Shown here piece by piece: positions 1 to 5,761 of a DNA stretch of 7,608 nt. The position numbers and the translations under genes were made by a program. A model generated the notes under the pieces. The model saw only the letters and a list, made by a program, of their open reading frames with translations. It had not been told where the DNA came from and did not search any database. Position 1 is the stretch's first letter. Every line of letters begins with the position of its first letter. The DNA comes from Planctomycetia bacterium (GTDB taxonomy: Bacteria > Planctomycetota > Planctomycetia > Gemmatales > Gemmataceae), in assembly GCA_025356615.1 (NCBI GenBank), contig JANXSH010000326.1, positions 1 through 7,608 of the forward strand, given 5' to 3'.

Positions 1-966
1 TATCCCTTCGACGGGCATGATGTCGTCACCGAAGGGGGTGTCAAACAACTCCTCGAAGGCCGGCTGGTCCACAAGATCAGCCCCCCCGAGCCGATGGTCG
101 TCAAGGCCGACGGCCTCGCCGCCGGCAAGGGCGTCTTCGTCTGCTCGACGACCGAGGAGGCGCTTGCCGCCATCGAGCGGATCATGGTCCGCGAGGAGTT
201 TGGCCGCACCGCCGGGCGACAGATCATCATCGAGAAGAAACTCGAAGGTGAGGAGGTCAGCCTGTTGGCCCTGGTCGCCGGCCGGTCTATCGTGCCGCTG
301 CCGCCGACGCAGGACCACAAGCGCGCCTTCGACAGCGACCGGGGGCCGAACACCGGCGGCATGGGCGCGTACTGTCCCGCGCCGGTCGGCACCGCCGAGG
401 TGCTCCAGATCGCCGACCGCGACGTGTTCATCCCGACCGTCCACCACATGCGGCAGCGCGGCACGCCGTTCCTGGGTGTCCTCTACGCCGGGATCATGGT
501 CACGCCCCAGGGGCCGCGCGTGCTGGAGTACAATTGCCGATTCGGCGACCCGGAGTGTCAACCCCTGCTCATGCGCCTCCAGAGCGACCTGCTCGACCTG
601 ATCGAGGCGTCGCTCGACGACCACCTCGACGAGGTGGCGCTGAAGATCGAATGGGATCCGCGCCCGGCGGTCTGCGTGGTCATGGCGTCGGGCGGCTATC
701 CGGGGCCGTTCGAGAAGGGGCACCTCATCAGCGGCCTGGGCAAGGCTGCGGCGATGGAGGACGTGAAGGTCTTCCACGCCGGGACGAAGATCGAGAAGGA
801 CCGCGTCGTGACCGACGGGGGCCGCGTCCTCGGCGTCACCGCTCTCGGCGACACGCTGGAGGAGGCGCGGGCGCGGGCCTACGAGGCGTGCGCGGCCATC
901 ACGTTCAAGGAGGCCCACTACCGCAAGGACATCGGGAGCAAGGGGGTGGGGGCGAAGACGGTGTGA
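1..966 (+). CDS. purD: Phosphoribosylamine-glycine ligase (GAR synthetase), 5' end outside window
   Basis: PurD joins glycine to 5-phosphoribosylamine using ATP, the second step of cytosolic de novo purine synthesis. The frame is open from base 1, so 321 residues are present. Family members are about 420-430 residues, so roughly the first 105, mainly the N-terminal substrate domain, lie outside the window. Visible in order (window residue numbers) are the ATP-grasp glycine-rich strand VVKADGLAAGKG (33-44), QDHKRAF (104-110), NTGGMGAY (117-124) and the metal/ATP site EYNCRFGDPECQ (176-187). The C-terminal domain follows and ends in the typical AHYRKDIG. The Cys in GDPEC replaces the Thr of many bacterial PurDs and is a tolerated variant. 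The gene converges on the DUF5615 gene with only 24 bases between stops, and no terminator hairpin is visible there. Identification is firm. Confidence 0.97.
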   Translation, partial: YPFDGHDVVTEGGVKQLLEGRLVHKISPPEPMVVKADGLAAGKGVFVCSTTEEALAAIERIMVREEFGRTAGRQIIIEKKLEGEEVSLLALVAGRSIVPLPPTQDHKRAFDSDRGPNTGGMGAYCPAPVGTAEVLQIADRDVFIPTVHHMRQRGTPFLGVLYAGIMVTPQGPRVLEYNCRFGDPECQPLLMRLQSDLLDLIEASLDDHLDEVALKIEWDPRPAVCVVMASGGYPGPFEKGHLISGLGKAAAMEDVKVFHAGTKIEKDRVVTDGGRVLGVTALGDTLEEARARAYEACAAITFKEAHYRKDIGSKGVGAKTV

Positions 967-990
967 CGAGAACAGCGATGGTGGTTCCGG

Positions 991-1314
991 TCAGGTACGG
1001 ACCTCGACCACATCGCCGGGTTGCGCCGTCGCCAAGGTCGCCAGCACGCCCGGCACCAGGGGCAACAGGTCCACCAGTTGATTGCCCGTCGCAACCATTA
1101 TGACAACCGCAACCCCAGCCGATTGTAGATTCTGTTGGTGCGGGATGCTTTGATCCACGGTGAGCAACACATCGAACCCGGCACCGGCCATCAACGCTAT
1201 TAGTTCGCCGTTCTTCTTGCCGGACCATCCCTGTTGGGGCACCGTGCGGGTTGTGTGACCGATTAGCAAGCGTCCGAGTTTTCTCGGCACGCACTCGTCA
1301 AGCAGGACGCGCAT
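991..1314 (-). CDS. DUF5615 PIN-like protein, probable toxin of a DUF433/DUF5615 pair
   Basis: This 107-residue protein matches the DUF5615 (Mut7-C/PIN-like) pattern. It opens with LLDECVPRKL (4-13), giving the first acidic residues D6/E7. It continues with GW.GKKNGELIALM (29-42, E37) and GFDVLLTVDQ (46-55, D48 and D54), then HQQNL (59-63). These acidic residues are where PIN-like proteins bind metal for RNA cleavage. Members usually sit directly behind a DUF433 gene, as here, and are annotated as toxin-antitoxin partners; nuclease activity of this protein is inferred. The ATG lies inside the 3' end of the DUF433 gene (17-base overlap), with GGTGG just upstream as a possible ribosome binding site, so translation is probably coupled. 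It is the last gene of the minus-strand cluster and meets purD tail to tail. Confidence 0.88.
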   Translation of the reverse strand: MRVLLDECVPRKLGRLLIGHTTRTVPQQGWSGKKNGELIALMAGAGFDVLLTVDQSIPHQQNLQSAGVAVVIMVATGNQLVDLLPLVPGVLATLATAQPGDVVEVRT

Positions 1315-1522
1315 GATCCACCATTGCTTGGGCCGCCTGTCGAAGGGCCGTGACCGCCTGCTCTCGGCTGACTGACGGGAAGTCGTCCAGGAACTCGGCC
1401 AGTGGCTCGCCCCCGCAGAGGTAATCCAGTAGCGTCCGAAGAGGAACGCGCGTGCCGACGAATACCGGCACGCCTCCCATGATGTCGGGGTCGCTGTGGA
1501 TCACGGACACGCTGGATGTCAT
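1298..1522 (-). CDS. DUF433 protein, probable antitoxin
   Basis: This 74-residue protein is almost entirely one DUF433 domain (COG2442, VapB-like). The diagnostic stretch is HSDPDIMGGVPVFVGTRVPL (residues 9-28). It is followed by the helical part LLDYL.GGEPLAEFLDDFPSVSREQAV, which resembles a winged-helix or helix-turn-helix DNA-binding fold. DUF433 proteins normally precede DUF5615 PIN-like proteins and are thought to neutralise them and autoregulate the pair; the pairing is visible here, the activity is inferred. The ATG is supported by AAGAGGTG about 6-8 bases upstream. It begins 36 bases after the stop of the 107-residue gene before it, so it could be co-transcribed with the upstream cluster or have its own promoter. 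No convincing -35/-10 was seen in the 36-base gap. Confidence 0.9.
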   Translation of the reverse strand: MTSSVSVIHSDPDIMGGVPVFVGTRVPLRTLLDYLCGGEPLAEFLDDFPSVSREQAVTALRQAAQAMVDHARPA

Positions 1523-1558
1523 GGACGCACCTCTTGAGGAGCTTGGGTCGGCGGGACG

Positions 1559-1882
1559 CTATCGCACCGTCGCAGGCTGGCGAATTCCGAAGGAGACTCG
1601 CTTCGTACTCGGATACACCTGGAGGTCGGACACCTCTGTTTCCGGGCCGTTCGCGAACGCTACCCGCAGTCGAAGTCTCCCGATCTTTTCTTCGATCTCG
1701 TCGGCAACGCTGAACACCTGGCCTTCCACCATTTCCTCGAACTCCTGAAAGAGCTGCTCGAGTTCCGGGGGCGTCGCGTCCAGGCAAATGGTCCCACTAA
1801 AGAGGTCGCCGACTCGGGTGACATCCAGGACGGCGACGTTGGCCGAAGACGGGTCGAGAAGGTAGCCACGTTGAGTTAGCAT
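1559..1882 (-). CDS. Hypothetical acidic 107-aa protein
   Basis: I do not recognise this family. The protein starts MLTQRGYLLDPSSANVAVLD and has no signal peptide or membrane segment. Its middle is an acidic, probably helical stretch (ELEQLFQEFEEMVEGQ, about residues 40-55). After DEIEEKIGRL it ends in alternating hydrophobic residues (LRLRVAFANG, VSDLQVYPSTKRVSFGIR) that suggest beta strands. Small, acidic, soluble alpha/beta proteins in strings like this are typical of immunity or antitoxin proteins, but nothing in the sequence proves it. The ATG at 1882 has only a weak ribosome binding site (GGGG about 11 bases upstream). It lies 35 bases after the 89-residue gene and 36 before the DUF433 gene, in the same orientation, consistent with one transcript. 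Its composition and length make it a plausible real gene, more so than the overlapping frames, which are arginine/proline/serine rich. Confidence 0.7.
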   Translation of the reverse strand: MLTQRGYLLDPSSANVAVLDVTRVGDLFSGTICLDATPPELEQLFQEFEEMVEGQVFSVADEIEEKIGRLRLRVAFANGPETEVSDLQVYPSTKRVSFGIRQPATVR

Positions 1883-1917
1883 TGGTTAGTGCCCCGTCGT
1901 GTTGGCGAACCGTGCCG

Positions 1918-2187
1918 TCAATCGTCCATCTTGTCGGATAGCTCGCCGAGGATATCGGGATGTTGCTGATTCCAGTTTTCGCCAAGGTGCTCCCATAGAA
2001 CGACCAGGCCGAGCAGTTCGGGACCGGAGTAGGCCAGGAAGCTTTGATGACCCTTCATCGCACACCAGAGGGAACCATCTTCGGCTTCTTCGAGCCAAAG
2101 ATCGTAACCTTTTTGCCGGAGAACGATTAGGCTAGGGTTGTATGTGTTGCCGGAGGCGACGAGGCTCGATCGAGTTTTCGTTTCCAA
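1918..2187 (-). CDS. Hypothetical 89-aa protein, TTG start
   Basis: The start is TTG at 2187. There is no nearby ATG, and a strong ribosome binding site GAGGAG (2199-2194) sits six bases upstream. The protein contains a compact motif series: NTYNPSLIVLRQKGYDLWLE, then DGSLWCAMKGHQSFLAYSGPELLGLVVLWEHLGENW and a C-terminal PDILGEL. The arrangement 'YNPSL..LR.KGY.L' followed by 'PELLGLV.LWE..G..W' looks like a small soluble single-domain protein of a kind I associate with planctomycete genomes, but I cannot name the family. No signal peptide, membrane span or catalytic motif is seen. It starts 16 bases after the stop of the ART-like gene, so the two are almost certainly co-transcribed. It could therefore be an immunity or antitoxin partner, which is inference from position and size only. 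Confidence 0.75.
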   Translation of the reverse strand: METKTRSSLVASGNTYNPSLIVLRQKGYDLWLEEAEDGSLWCAMKGHQSFLAYSGPELLGLVVLWEHLGENWNQQHPDILGELSDKMDD

Positions 2188-2193
2188 AGTTAT

Positions 2194-2199
2194 CTCCTC
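2194..2199 (-). promoter_or_regulatory. Ribosome binding site deciding a TTG start
   Basis: The minus strand reads GAGGAG here, followed by six bases and TTG at 2187-2185. The near-perfect Shine-Dalgarno match at ideal spacing is the reason for accepting the non-ATG start of the 89-residue gene. It lies in the 16-base gap after the ART-like gene. Confidence 0.75.
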
Positions 2200-2203
2200 G
2201 ACC

Positions 2204-2659
2204 CTAGTTGGTTGGTTGCACGAGTCCTTCCGGGATCTGGCCTTCGACCAGAAGTTCGCTGTTCCTTCTCATGGCCGCCCGCACATCCGAGGCTTGCCGC
2301 GCCAGTTTCCGGGTTCCTGCCTTCATCGCCGCATACACTCGATCCAGATCCCAGATACGGATGACGCCCTTCGCTTCCAATTTCAGCAAGGCATCGAAGT
2401 CGATCTTGCTGACATATTGATTGTCCGAGGCCGACGTGAATTTCCGAGCGATCTTGACTTCCAGCGTGAGCGACACATACCGACTGCTCCGGTTCGACTC
2501 CTTGTGGAGGACGTGATCGGCGAAATCCTGGATGTCTGCCTCGTCCGCTTCGGTGCCCAGCGCTCGACCGATAGGACCACCACGGTAGTTGTCATCGCCT
2601 CGAAAGAGATAGTTCCGATGACCCGTGGCGTCGATGGGGGCAACTTCCTCGGCCGTCAA
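2204..2659 (-). CDS. Small protein with ADP-ribosyltransferase-like motifs, candidate toxin
   Basis: The 151-residue protein carries motifs in the order expected of an R-S-E type ART fold. An aromatic-Arg-Gly motif YLFRGD (17-22, R20) is followed by a His-Val (49-50), then SRYVSLT (59-65, S63/T65 in the Ser-x-Thr position), YVSKIDFDAL (82-91), and finally NSELLVEGQIPEGLV (133-147) with candidate catalytic E135/E139. ARTs of this type move ADP-ribose from NAD+ to a target and often serve as toxins. The assignment rests on motif order, not on a search. No secretion signal or N-terminal delivery domain is present. The frame is open further upstream, with an ATG at 2743, but that would overlap the preceding gene by 88 bases. 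TTG at 2659 overlaps its stop as TTGA and has AGGAG eight bases upstream, so I chose it. It is followed after 16 bases by the 89-residue gene. Confidence 0.75.
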   Translation of the reverse strand: MTAEEVAPIDATGHRNYLFRGDDNYRGGPIGRALGTEADEADIQDFADHVLHKESNRSSRYVSLTLEVKIARKFTSASDNQYVSKIDFDALLKLEAKGVIRIWDLDRVYAAMKAGTRKLARQASDVRAAMRRNSELLVEGQIPEGLVQPTN

Positions 2660-3201
2660 GGGTTCGACTCCTGCCTCGCAGCACGCTCCCAAATCAGATC
2701 CTCTTTGCGGGCGACCTGAAGCAGCCCGTCGGTGGGTAACCAACTCTGGAACCCGGCGACCTCGAGACCGGCGTCGATTCCATCCCAGACGAAGTCGTAA
2801 TCTGCGTCCTCGGGAATCTCGCTGCTGGGACAGCGCGGGGCACCGGGAATTGCGTCACCGTTGCAGTCCGTCGGTGCCCAGAGTTCATCCCACTCGCCGA
2901 ATGAGCGGATCGATTCCCCACAGCAGTAAAGCGTAGCCTCTCGGACCTGCAACATTTCGTCGAAATGGGTCGCGATGGCCTTCCCGAACTCCAGGGACAA
3001 CGCCTTGGCCAGCTCCTCGATTTCCTCAGTTGCCGACAGGTGGCGAATTCCCTCGTGCCAGCCGAAAATGACAAACCCCCGATCTGCCGCTCGATACGAC
3101 TCGAACGACAACGAGTCGAATTCCTCCGGCAGGTTCTCCAATAGTTGAAGTAGGGTGGCCTGCTCGCCAGTTAAAACAACGGTTTCGTAACTCAATCCCA
3201 T
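2656..3201 (-). CDS. Hypothetical acidic 181-aa protein, first gene of the cluster and candidate antitoxin/immunity partner
   Basis: I do not recognise the family. The protein starts MGLSYETVVLTGEQATLLQLL and is strongly acidic and soluble, without signal peptide or membrane segments. Features include FESYRAADRGFVIFGWHEGIR (about 34-54), a helical ATEEIEELAKALSLEFGKAI, a Cys pair in TLYCCGES, SFGEWDELWAPTD, and an acidic region EIPEDADYDFVWDGID near residues 129-144. Its stop overlaps the start of the ART-like gene by four bases, so the two proteins are probably made in fixed ratio. An acidic protein encoded first and coupled to a small putative toxin is the usual order of an antitoxin-toxin pair, hence the suggestion, but there is no DNA-binding motif I can point to. 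A promoter candidate lies 45 bases upstream of the ATG. Base composition looks less GC-rich than purD or rtcB by eye. Confidence 0.8.
   Translation of the reverse strand: MGLSYETVVLTGEQATLLQLLENLPEEFDSLSFESYRAADRGFVIFGWHEGIRHLSATEEIEELAKALSLEFGKAIATHFDEMLQVREATLYCCGESIRSFGEWDELWAPTDCNGDAIPGAPRCPSSEIPEDADYDFVWDGIDAGLEVAGFQSWLPTDGLLQVARKEDLIWERAARQESNP
2668..2672 (-). promoter_or_regulatory. Ribosome binding site for the coupled TTG start of the ART-like gene
   Basis: The minus strand reads AGGAG inside the last codons of the 181-residue gene, eight bases before TTG at 2659-2657. That TTG shares three bases with the upstream TGA stop (TTGA, 2659-2656). This supports translational coupling and a re-initiation start rather than the ATG 84 bases further upstream. 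Confidence 0.65.
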
Positions 3202-3245
3202 CGGGTTTTCCCTGGGTTAGTTCTCCCGTCCTGGTTCCTTGAATC

Positions 3246-3274
3246 ATCCTATCCCCATACGACTCCCCCATCAA
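3246..3274 (-). promoter_or_regulatory. Candidate sigma-70 promoter of the six-gene minus cluster
   Basis: On the minus strand TTGATG (3274-3269) and TAGGAT (3251-3246) are separated by exactly 17 bases, and the -10 element ends 44 bases before the ATG at 3201. Each hexamer matches the consensus at four of six positions. The -10 context, GGATAGGATG..TCA, recurs upstream of the broken gene at 5762. It sits in the 96-base gap between rtcB and the cluster, where a promoter is needed if the cluster is transcribed independently. Confidence 0.4.
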
Positions 3275-3297
3275 TACTCTTTCTGTTTGCCCCCTCT

Positions 3298-4761
3298 TCA
3301 CCCCTTGATGACCCCCAGCGGCCGCATCCGGGCCACCTTCTTCGACAGCCCCGCCGTGTCCACGACATCGACCACGTCGTCCACGTTCTTGTACGCCGAC
3401 GACTGCTCTTCCGCCAGACCCTTCCGGCTCTGGGCGCGGGCGATGATGCCGTTGGCCTCCATCTCCTTGTCGATCCGCCGGTTGCCAGCCGACCGCACGG
3501 CCTCAGTCCGGCTCATGAGGCGGCCCGCGCCGTGGCAGGTCGTGCCGAAGGTGCGCTCCATGCTGCCCGGCTGGCCGACGAGCACCCAGCTCGCCCGGCC
3601 CATGTCGCCGGGGATGATGACCGGCTGGCCGATGCCCTGGTAGATGCTCGGCACCTCCGGGTGCCCCGCCGGGAAGGCGCGCGTCGCGCCCTTGCGGTGG
3701 ACCCAGACCTTCTTCTTCTTGCCGTCCACCGTGTGTTCTTCGAGCTTCGCGATGTTGTGGCACACGTCGTAGACGAGGTTCATCTTCATGTCCTGCCACG
3801 TCCGGCCGAACACCTTCGCGAACACCTCGCGGGCCTGCATCATGAGCAGCTGCCGGTTGCACCAGGCGTAGTTCGCCGCCGCCCGCATCGCGCCGATGTA
3901 GTGTCTGCCCTCGGGGCTGTCCGCCGGGGCGCAGGCGAGTTGCCGGTCCGGCAGGTCGATGCCGTACTTCTCCGGCACCTTGCGCATCGCGTGCAGGCCG
4001 TCGTCGCACACCTGGTAGCCCAGCCCGCGCGAGCCGGAGTGGATCATCACGCAGACCATGTCCTTTTCGAGGCCCATGACGCGGGCGGCGTCCTCGTCGA
4101 AGACGTGATCGACGACCTGCACCTCCATGAAGTGGTTGCCCGAGCCGAGCGTCCCGCACTGATTCCCGCCGCGCGCCAACGCCTGGTCGCTGACGAGGGA
4201 CGGGTCGGCCCCGTCGAGGACGCCCTCGGCCTCGGTGTGAGCGATGTCGCTGTTGAACGCCAGGCCGCGCCCCTTCAGGTAGGGGATGCCTTCGCCCATG
4301 AGCTGGCGTAGTTCCTTCTGGTCGAATTTATACTTGCCCGTCTTGCCGACGCCCGTGGGGACGGTGTTGAACAGCGCGTCGATGAGTTCGCGCATGTGCC
4401 GTTTGACATCGCGGTAGGTGAGGTCGGAGCGGACGAGGCGGACGCCGCAGTTGATGTCGTAGCCGATTCCGCCCGGCGAGATGACGCCGCCCTCGGCGGG
4501 GTCGGTCGCGGCGACGCCGCCGATGCAGAAGCCATACCCCCAATGGATGTCCGGCATGGCCATGCTGGCGGTCTGGATGCCCGGCAGGAAGGCGACGTTG
4601 GCGACCTGTTCGGGGGCCTGGTCGCGGACGAGCTGCTTCATCAACTTGTCGTTGGCGAAGATCAGGCCATCGACGCGCATCCCCTGGCGGTAACTCTTCG
4701 GGATGCGCCAGCAGCAGGAATCGACCTGCTCGAGCGGCCCGGTGAACGATCCCTTGGACAT
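3298..4761 (-). CDS. rtcB: RNA-splicing/repair ligase RtcB
   Basis: RtcB joins RNA 2',3'-cyclic phosphate (or 3'-phosphate) ends to 5'-OH ends using GTP and Mn2+, in RNA repair and, in some organisms, tRNA splicing. The start MSKGSFTGPLEQVDS at 4761 gives 487 residues, the usual family length. The frame is open for 35 more codons upstream, but that part looks non-homologous and covers the putative promoter. All catalytic elements are visible: GYDINCGVRL (100-109; metal-binding D102 and C105), GTLGSGNHFMEVQ (203-215; N209, H210), HSGSRGLGYQV (241-251; H241), YDVCHNIAKLEEH (331-343; H335) and CHGAGRLMSR (409-418; H410, the guanylylated histidine). It ends in the conserved PLGVIKG. No archease gene is next to it, and no terminator hairpin is visible downstream. 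It is 91 bases downstream of the DUF4058-like gene on the same strand, with its own promoter candidate between. Confidence 0.97.
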   Translation of the reverse strand: MSKGSFTGPLEQVDSCCWRIPKSYRQGMRVDGLIFANDKLMKQLVRDQAPEQVANVAFLPGIQTASMAMPDIHWGYGFCIGGVAATDPAEGGVISPGGIGYDINCGVRLVRSDLTYRDVKRHMRELIDALFNTVPTGVGKTGKYKFDQKELRQLMGEGIPYLKGRGLAFNSDIAHTEAEGVLDGADPSLVSDQALARGGNQCGTLGSGNHFMEVQVVDHVFDEDAARVMGLEKDMVCVMIHSGSRGLGYQVCDDGLHAMRKVPEKYGIDLPDRQLACAPADSPEGRHYIGAMRAAANYAWCNRQLLMMQAREVFAKVFGRTWQDMKMNLVYDVCHNIAKLEEHTVDGKKKKVWVHRKGATRAFPAGHPEVPSIYQGIGQPVIIPGDMGRASWVLVGQPGSMERTFGTTCHGAGRLMSRTEAVRSAGNRRIDKEMEANGIIARAQSRKGLAEEQSSAYKNVDDVVDVVDTAGLSKKVARMRPLGVIKG

Positions 4762-4801
4762 GGTGATTCTTCCCGGCAGGTTCGATGCCACACTTACGCT
4801 A

Positions 4802-4829
4802 GTTATAGGGAGCATCCGCACGGCGTCGA
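4802..4829 (-). promoter_or_regulatory. Candidate promoter of rtcB
   Basis: The minus strand carries TATAAC (4807-4802, five of six -10 positions), preceded at a 16-base spacing by TCGACG (4829-4824, four of six -35 positions). The -10 is 40 bases before the rtcB ATG at 4761. It lies inside the upstream open extension of the rtcB frame, which supports the later start. No sigma-54 (TGGCAC-N5-TTGC) element of the kind that drives rtcB in E. coli was found here. Confidence 0.35.
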
Positions 4830-4852
4830 GGTTCACCGAGCGTTGGAAAGGC

Positions 4853-5563
4853 TCACGTTCCGACACCGTTGCTCGACACCAGCCGTAATTCCCGGCACGT
4901 TTGCTCGTAGGCCGACTCCAACTCCAAGGGCAGGCTCTGTCCCGTTTTCAGCCACAACGGCAACGTCGGCAACGGTCGGCCGATCATGAGCGCCTCCTCC
5001 CAGATCCCGACTTCGGTTCGATCGTTGCCCGCGACGGGGCGATAGGCGACGGCGTAGAGGTCGGCCCCTCGAGCCATGACCGCCTGGTCCGTGATTCGGC
5101 TCATCAACACCGAGTGCAGGTTCGCGTGCCGCGTCGTCACGATGTCCACGACGACGAGACCTACGCCCTCATGTAGGTAGGCGGCACATTTTGAGACGAA
5201 CGCTTCGCGCTCTGCGGGCCGATCCTTGTTCGAGGGGCTGACGAACGCGACGCAGGCGACGAGCTGCGGACCCTCTTCTTGGTGGTAGATCCGCACTTCT
5301 ACCGTGTCGGTGGTGGCTGCCATCATCACCGTCGAGGTCGGAGGAGGAGGCGTATAGCCGTTGTTGTCGATGGACACGTCCGCGTTGTCGTCGAATGTCG
5401 CGATATCGATCTCCGTGACGAAGGCGCAAAGCGGCTCGGCGAAGAAGCCCGGCGGGAGGAGCCGATTGAGTTGGCCGCTGAGGTAGGTCGCCCAAGCCCC
5501 ATGAAACGAGGTCCACTGTCGGCGCAGGCTCAGGGGTGGATGGAAGTGATCTCGGAGGGGCAT
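4853..5563 (-). CDS. DUF4058-like protein of unknown function
   Basis: The 236-residue protein begins MPLRDHFHPPLSLRRQWTSF, followed by a helical LNRLLPPGFFAEP and EIDIATFDDN (51-60). This opening resembles planctomycete and cyanobacterial proteins usually annotated as DUF4058 or as uncharacterised. The core VEVRIYHQ (88-95), FVSPSNKDRPAEREAFVSK (107-125), YLHEGVGLVVVDIV (129-142) recalls the SPSNK and VDI motifs of DUF4058 and of Uma2/PD-(D/E)XK-like folds. However, the position before VSPSNK, where I would expect Glu, holds Ala-Phe (A106-F107), so catalysis is doubtful. The end PLPTLPLWL....LPLELESAYEQTCRELRL is also typical. No role is known. The ATG at 5563 has GAGG eight bases upstream; an in-frame GTG at 5584 is possible but has a poorer site. 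The gene precedes rtcB on the same strand and diverges from the broken gene at 5762. Confidence 0.88.
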   Translation of the reverse strand: MPLRDHFHPPLSLRRQWTSFHGAWATYLSGQLNRLLPPGFFAEPLCAFVTEIDIATFDDNADVSIDNNGYTPPPPTSTVMMAATTDTVEVRIYHQEEGPQLVACVAFVSPSNKDRPAEREAFVSKCAAYLHEGVGLVVVDIVTTRHANLHSVLMSRITDQAVMARGADLYAVAYRPVAGNDRTEVGIWEEALMIGRPLPTLPLWLKTGQSLPLELESAYEQTCRELRLVSSNGVGT

Positions 5564-5608
5564 CGCGTGGTCCTCACTCTTCACCTCGAACGCGGATCAT
5601 CGCACTCG

Positions 5609-5614
5609 ATTGTA
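5609..5614 (-). promoter_or_regulatory. Candidate -10 element of the DUF4058-like gene
   Basis: The minus strand reads TACAAT (five of six -10 positions), 45 bases before the ATG at 5563. No good -35 hexamer sits 16-18 bases upstream, so this is only suggestive. The 198-base gap between the two divergent starts (5563 and 5762) shows this and the promoter at 5694-5722, but no gene I can support. Confidence 0.25.
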
Positions 5615-5693
5615 GCAGAGAGTGTCGGGATTGGCATGGCGGGTCGAGCCATCGGTCGAGAGGTGGTTAGTTCGCAGTCGCTTCTTCGACGGC

Positions 5694-5722
5694 TTGAATT
5701 GGGTTTTGCGAGCGGATAGGAT
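5694..5722 (+). promoter_or_regulatory. Candidate promoter of the broken gene at 5762
   Basis: TTGAAT (5694-5699) and TAGGAT (5717-5722) are 17 bases apart, and the -10 lies 39 bases before the ATG at 5762. Each hexamer matches consensus at four of six positions. The surrounding GGATAGGATGGCTCA (5714-5728) is 13/15 identical to the sequence at the promoter of the minus-strand cluster (3254-3240). Confidence 0.4.
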
Positions 5723-5761
5723 GGCTCAGGTGAATCCATGCCAATCCGGGGGAGGTCGTTC

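Noticed and set aside
967..990. Intrinsic terminator between purD and the DUF5615 gene
   Set aside because: The 24-base gap has no stem-loop with a T run on either strand.
2138..2719. A 193-codon plus-strand frame opposite the ART-like gene
   Set aside because: The minus strand has the motifs, the ribosome binding sites and the compact gene order; the plus frame has no domain and runs into two minus genes.
2660..2743. ART-like gene starting at ATG 2743
   Set aside because: This would overlap the upstream gene by 88 bases and add a non-conserved Arg/Gly/Ser-rich leader. TTG at 2659 has a proper ribosome binding site and the stop/start overlap.
3532..4311. A 259-codon plus-strand open frame inside rtcB
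   Set aside because: It is antisense to a strongly conserved gene and rich in His/Arg/Ala/Val repeats, a typical codon-bias shadow.
4762..4866. 35-codon N-terminal extension of RtcB
   Set aside because: The family starts near MSKGSF; the extension contains a promoter-like TATAAC and does not resemble RtcB.
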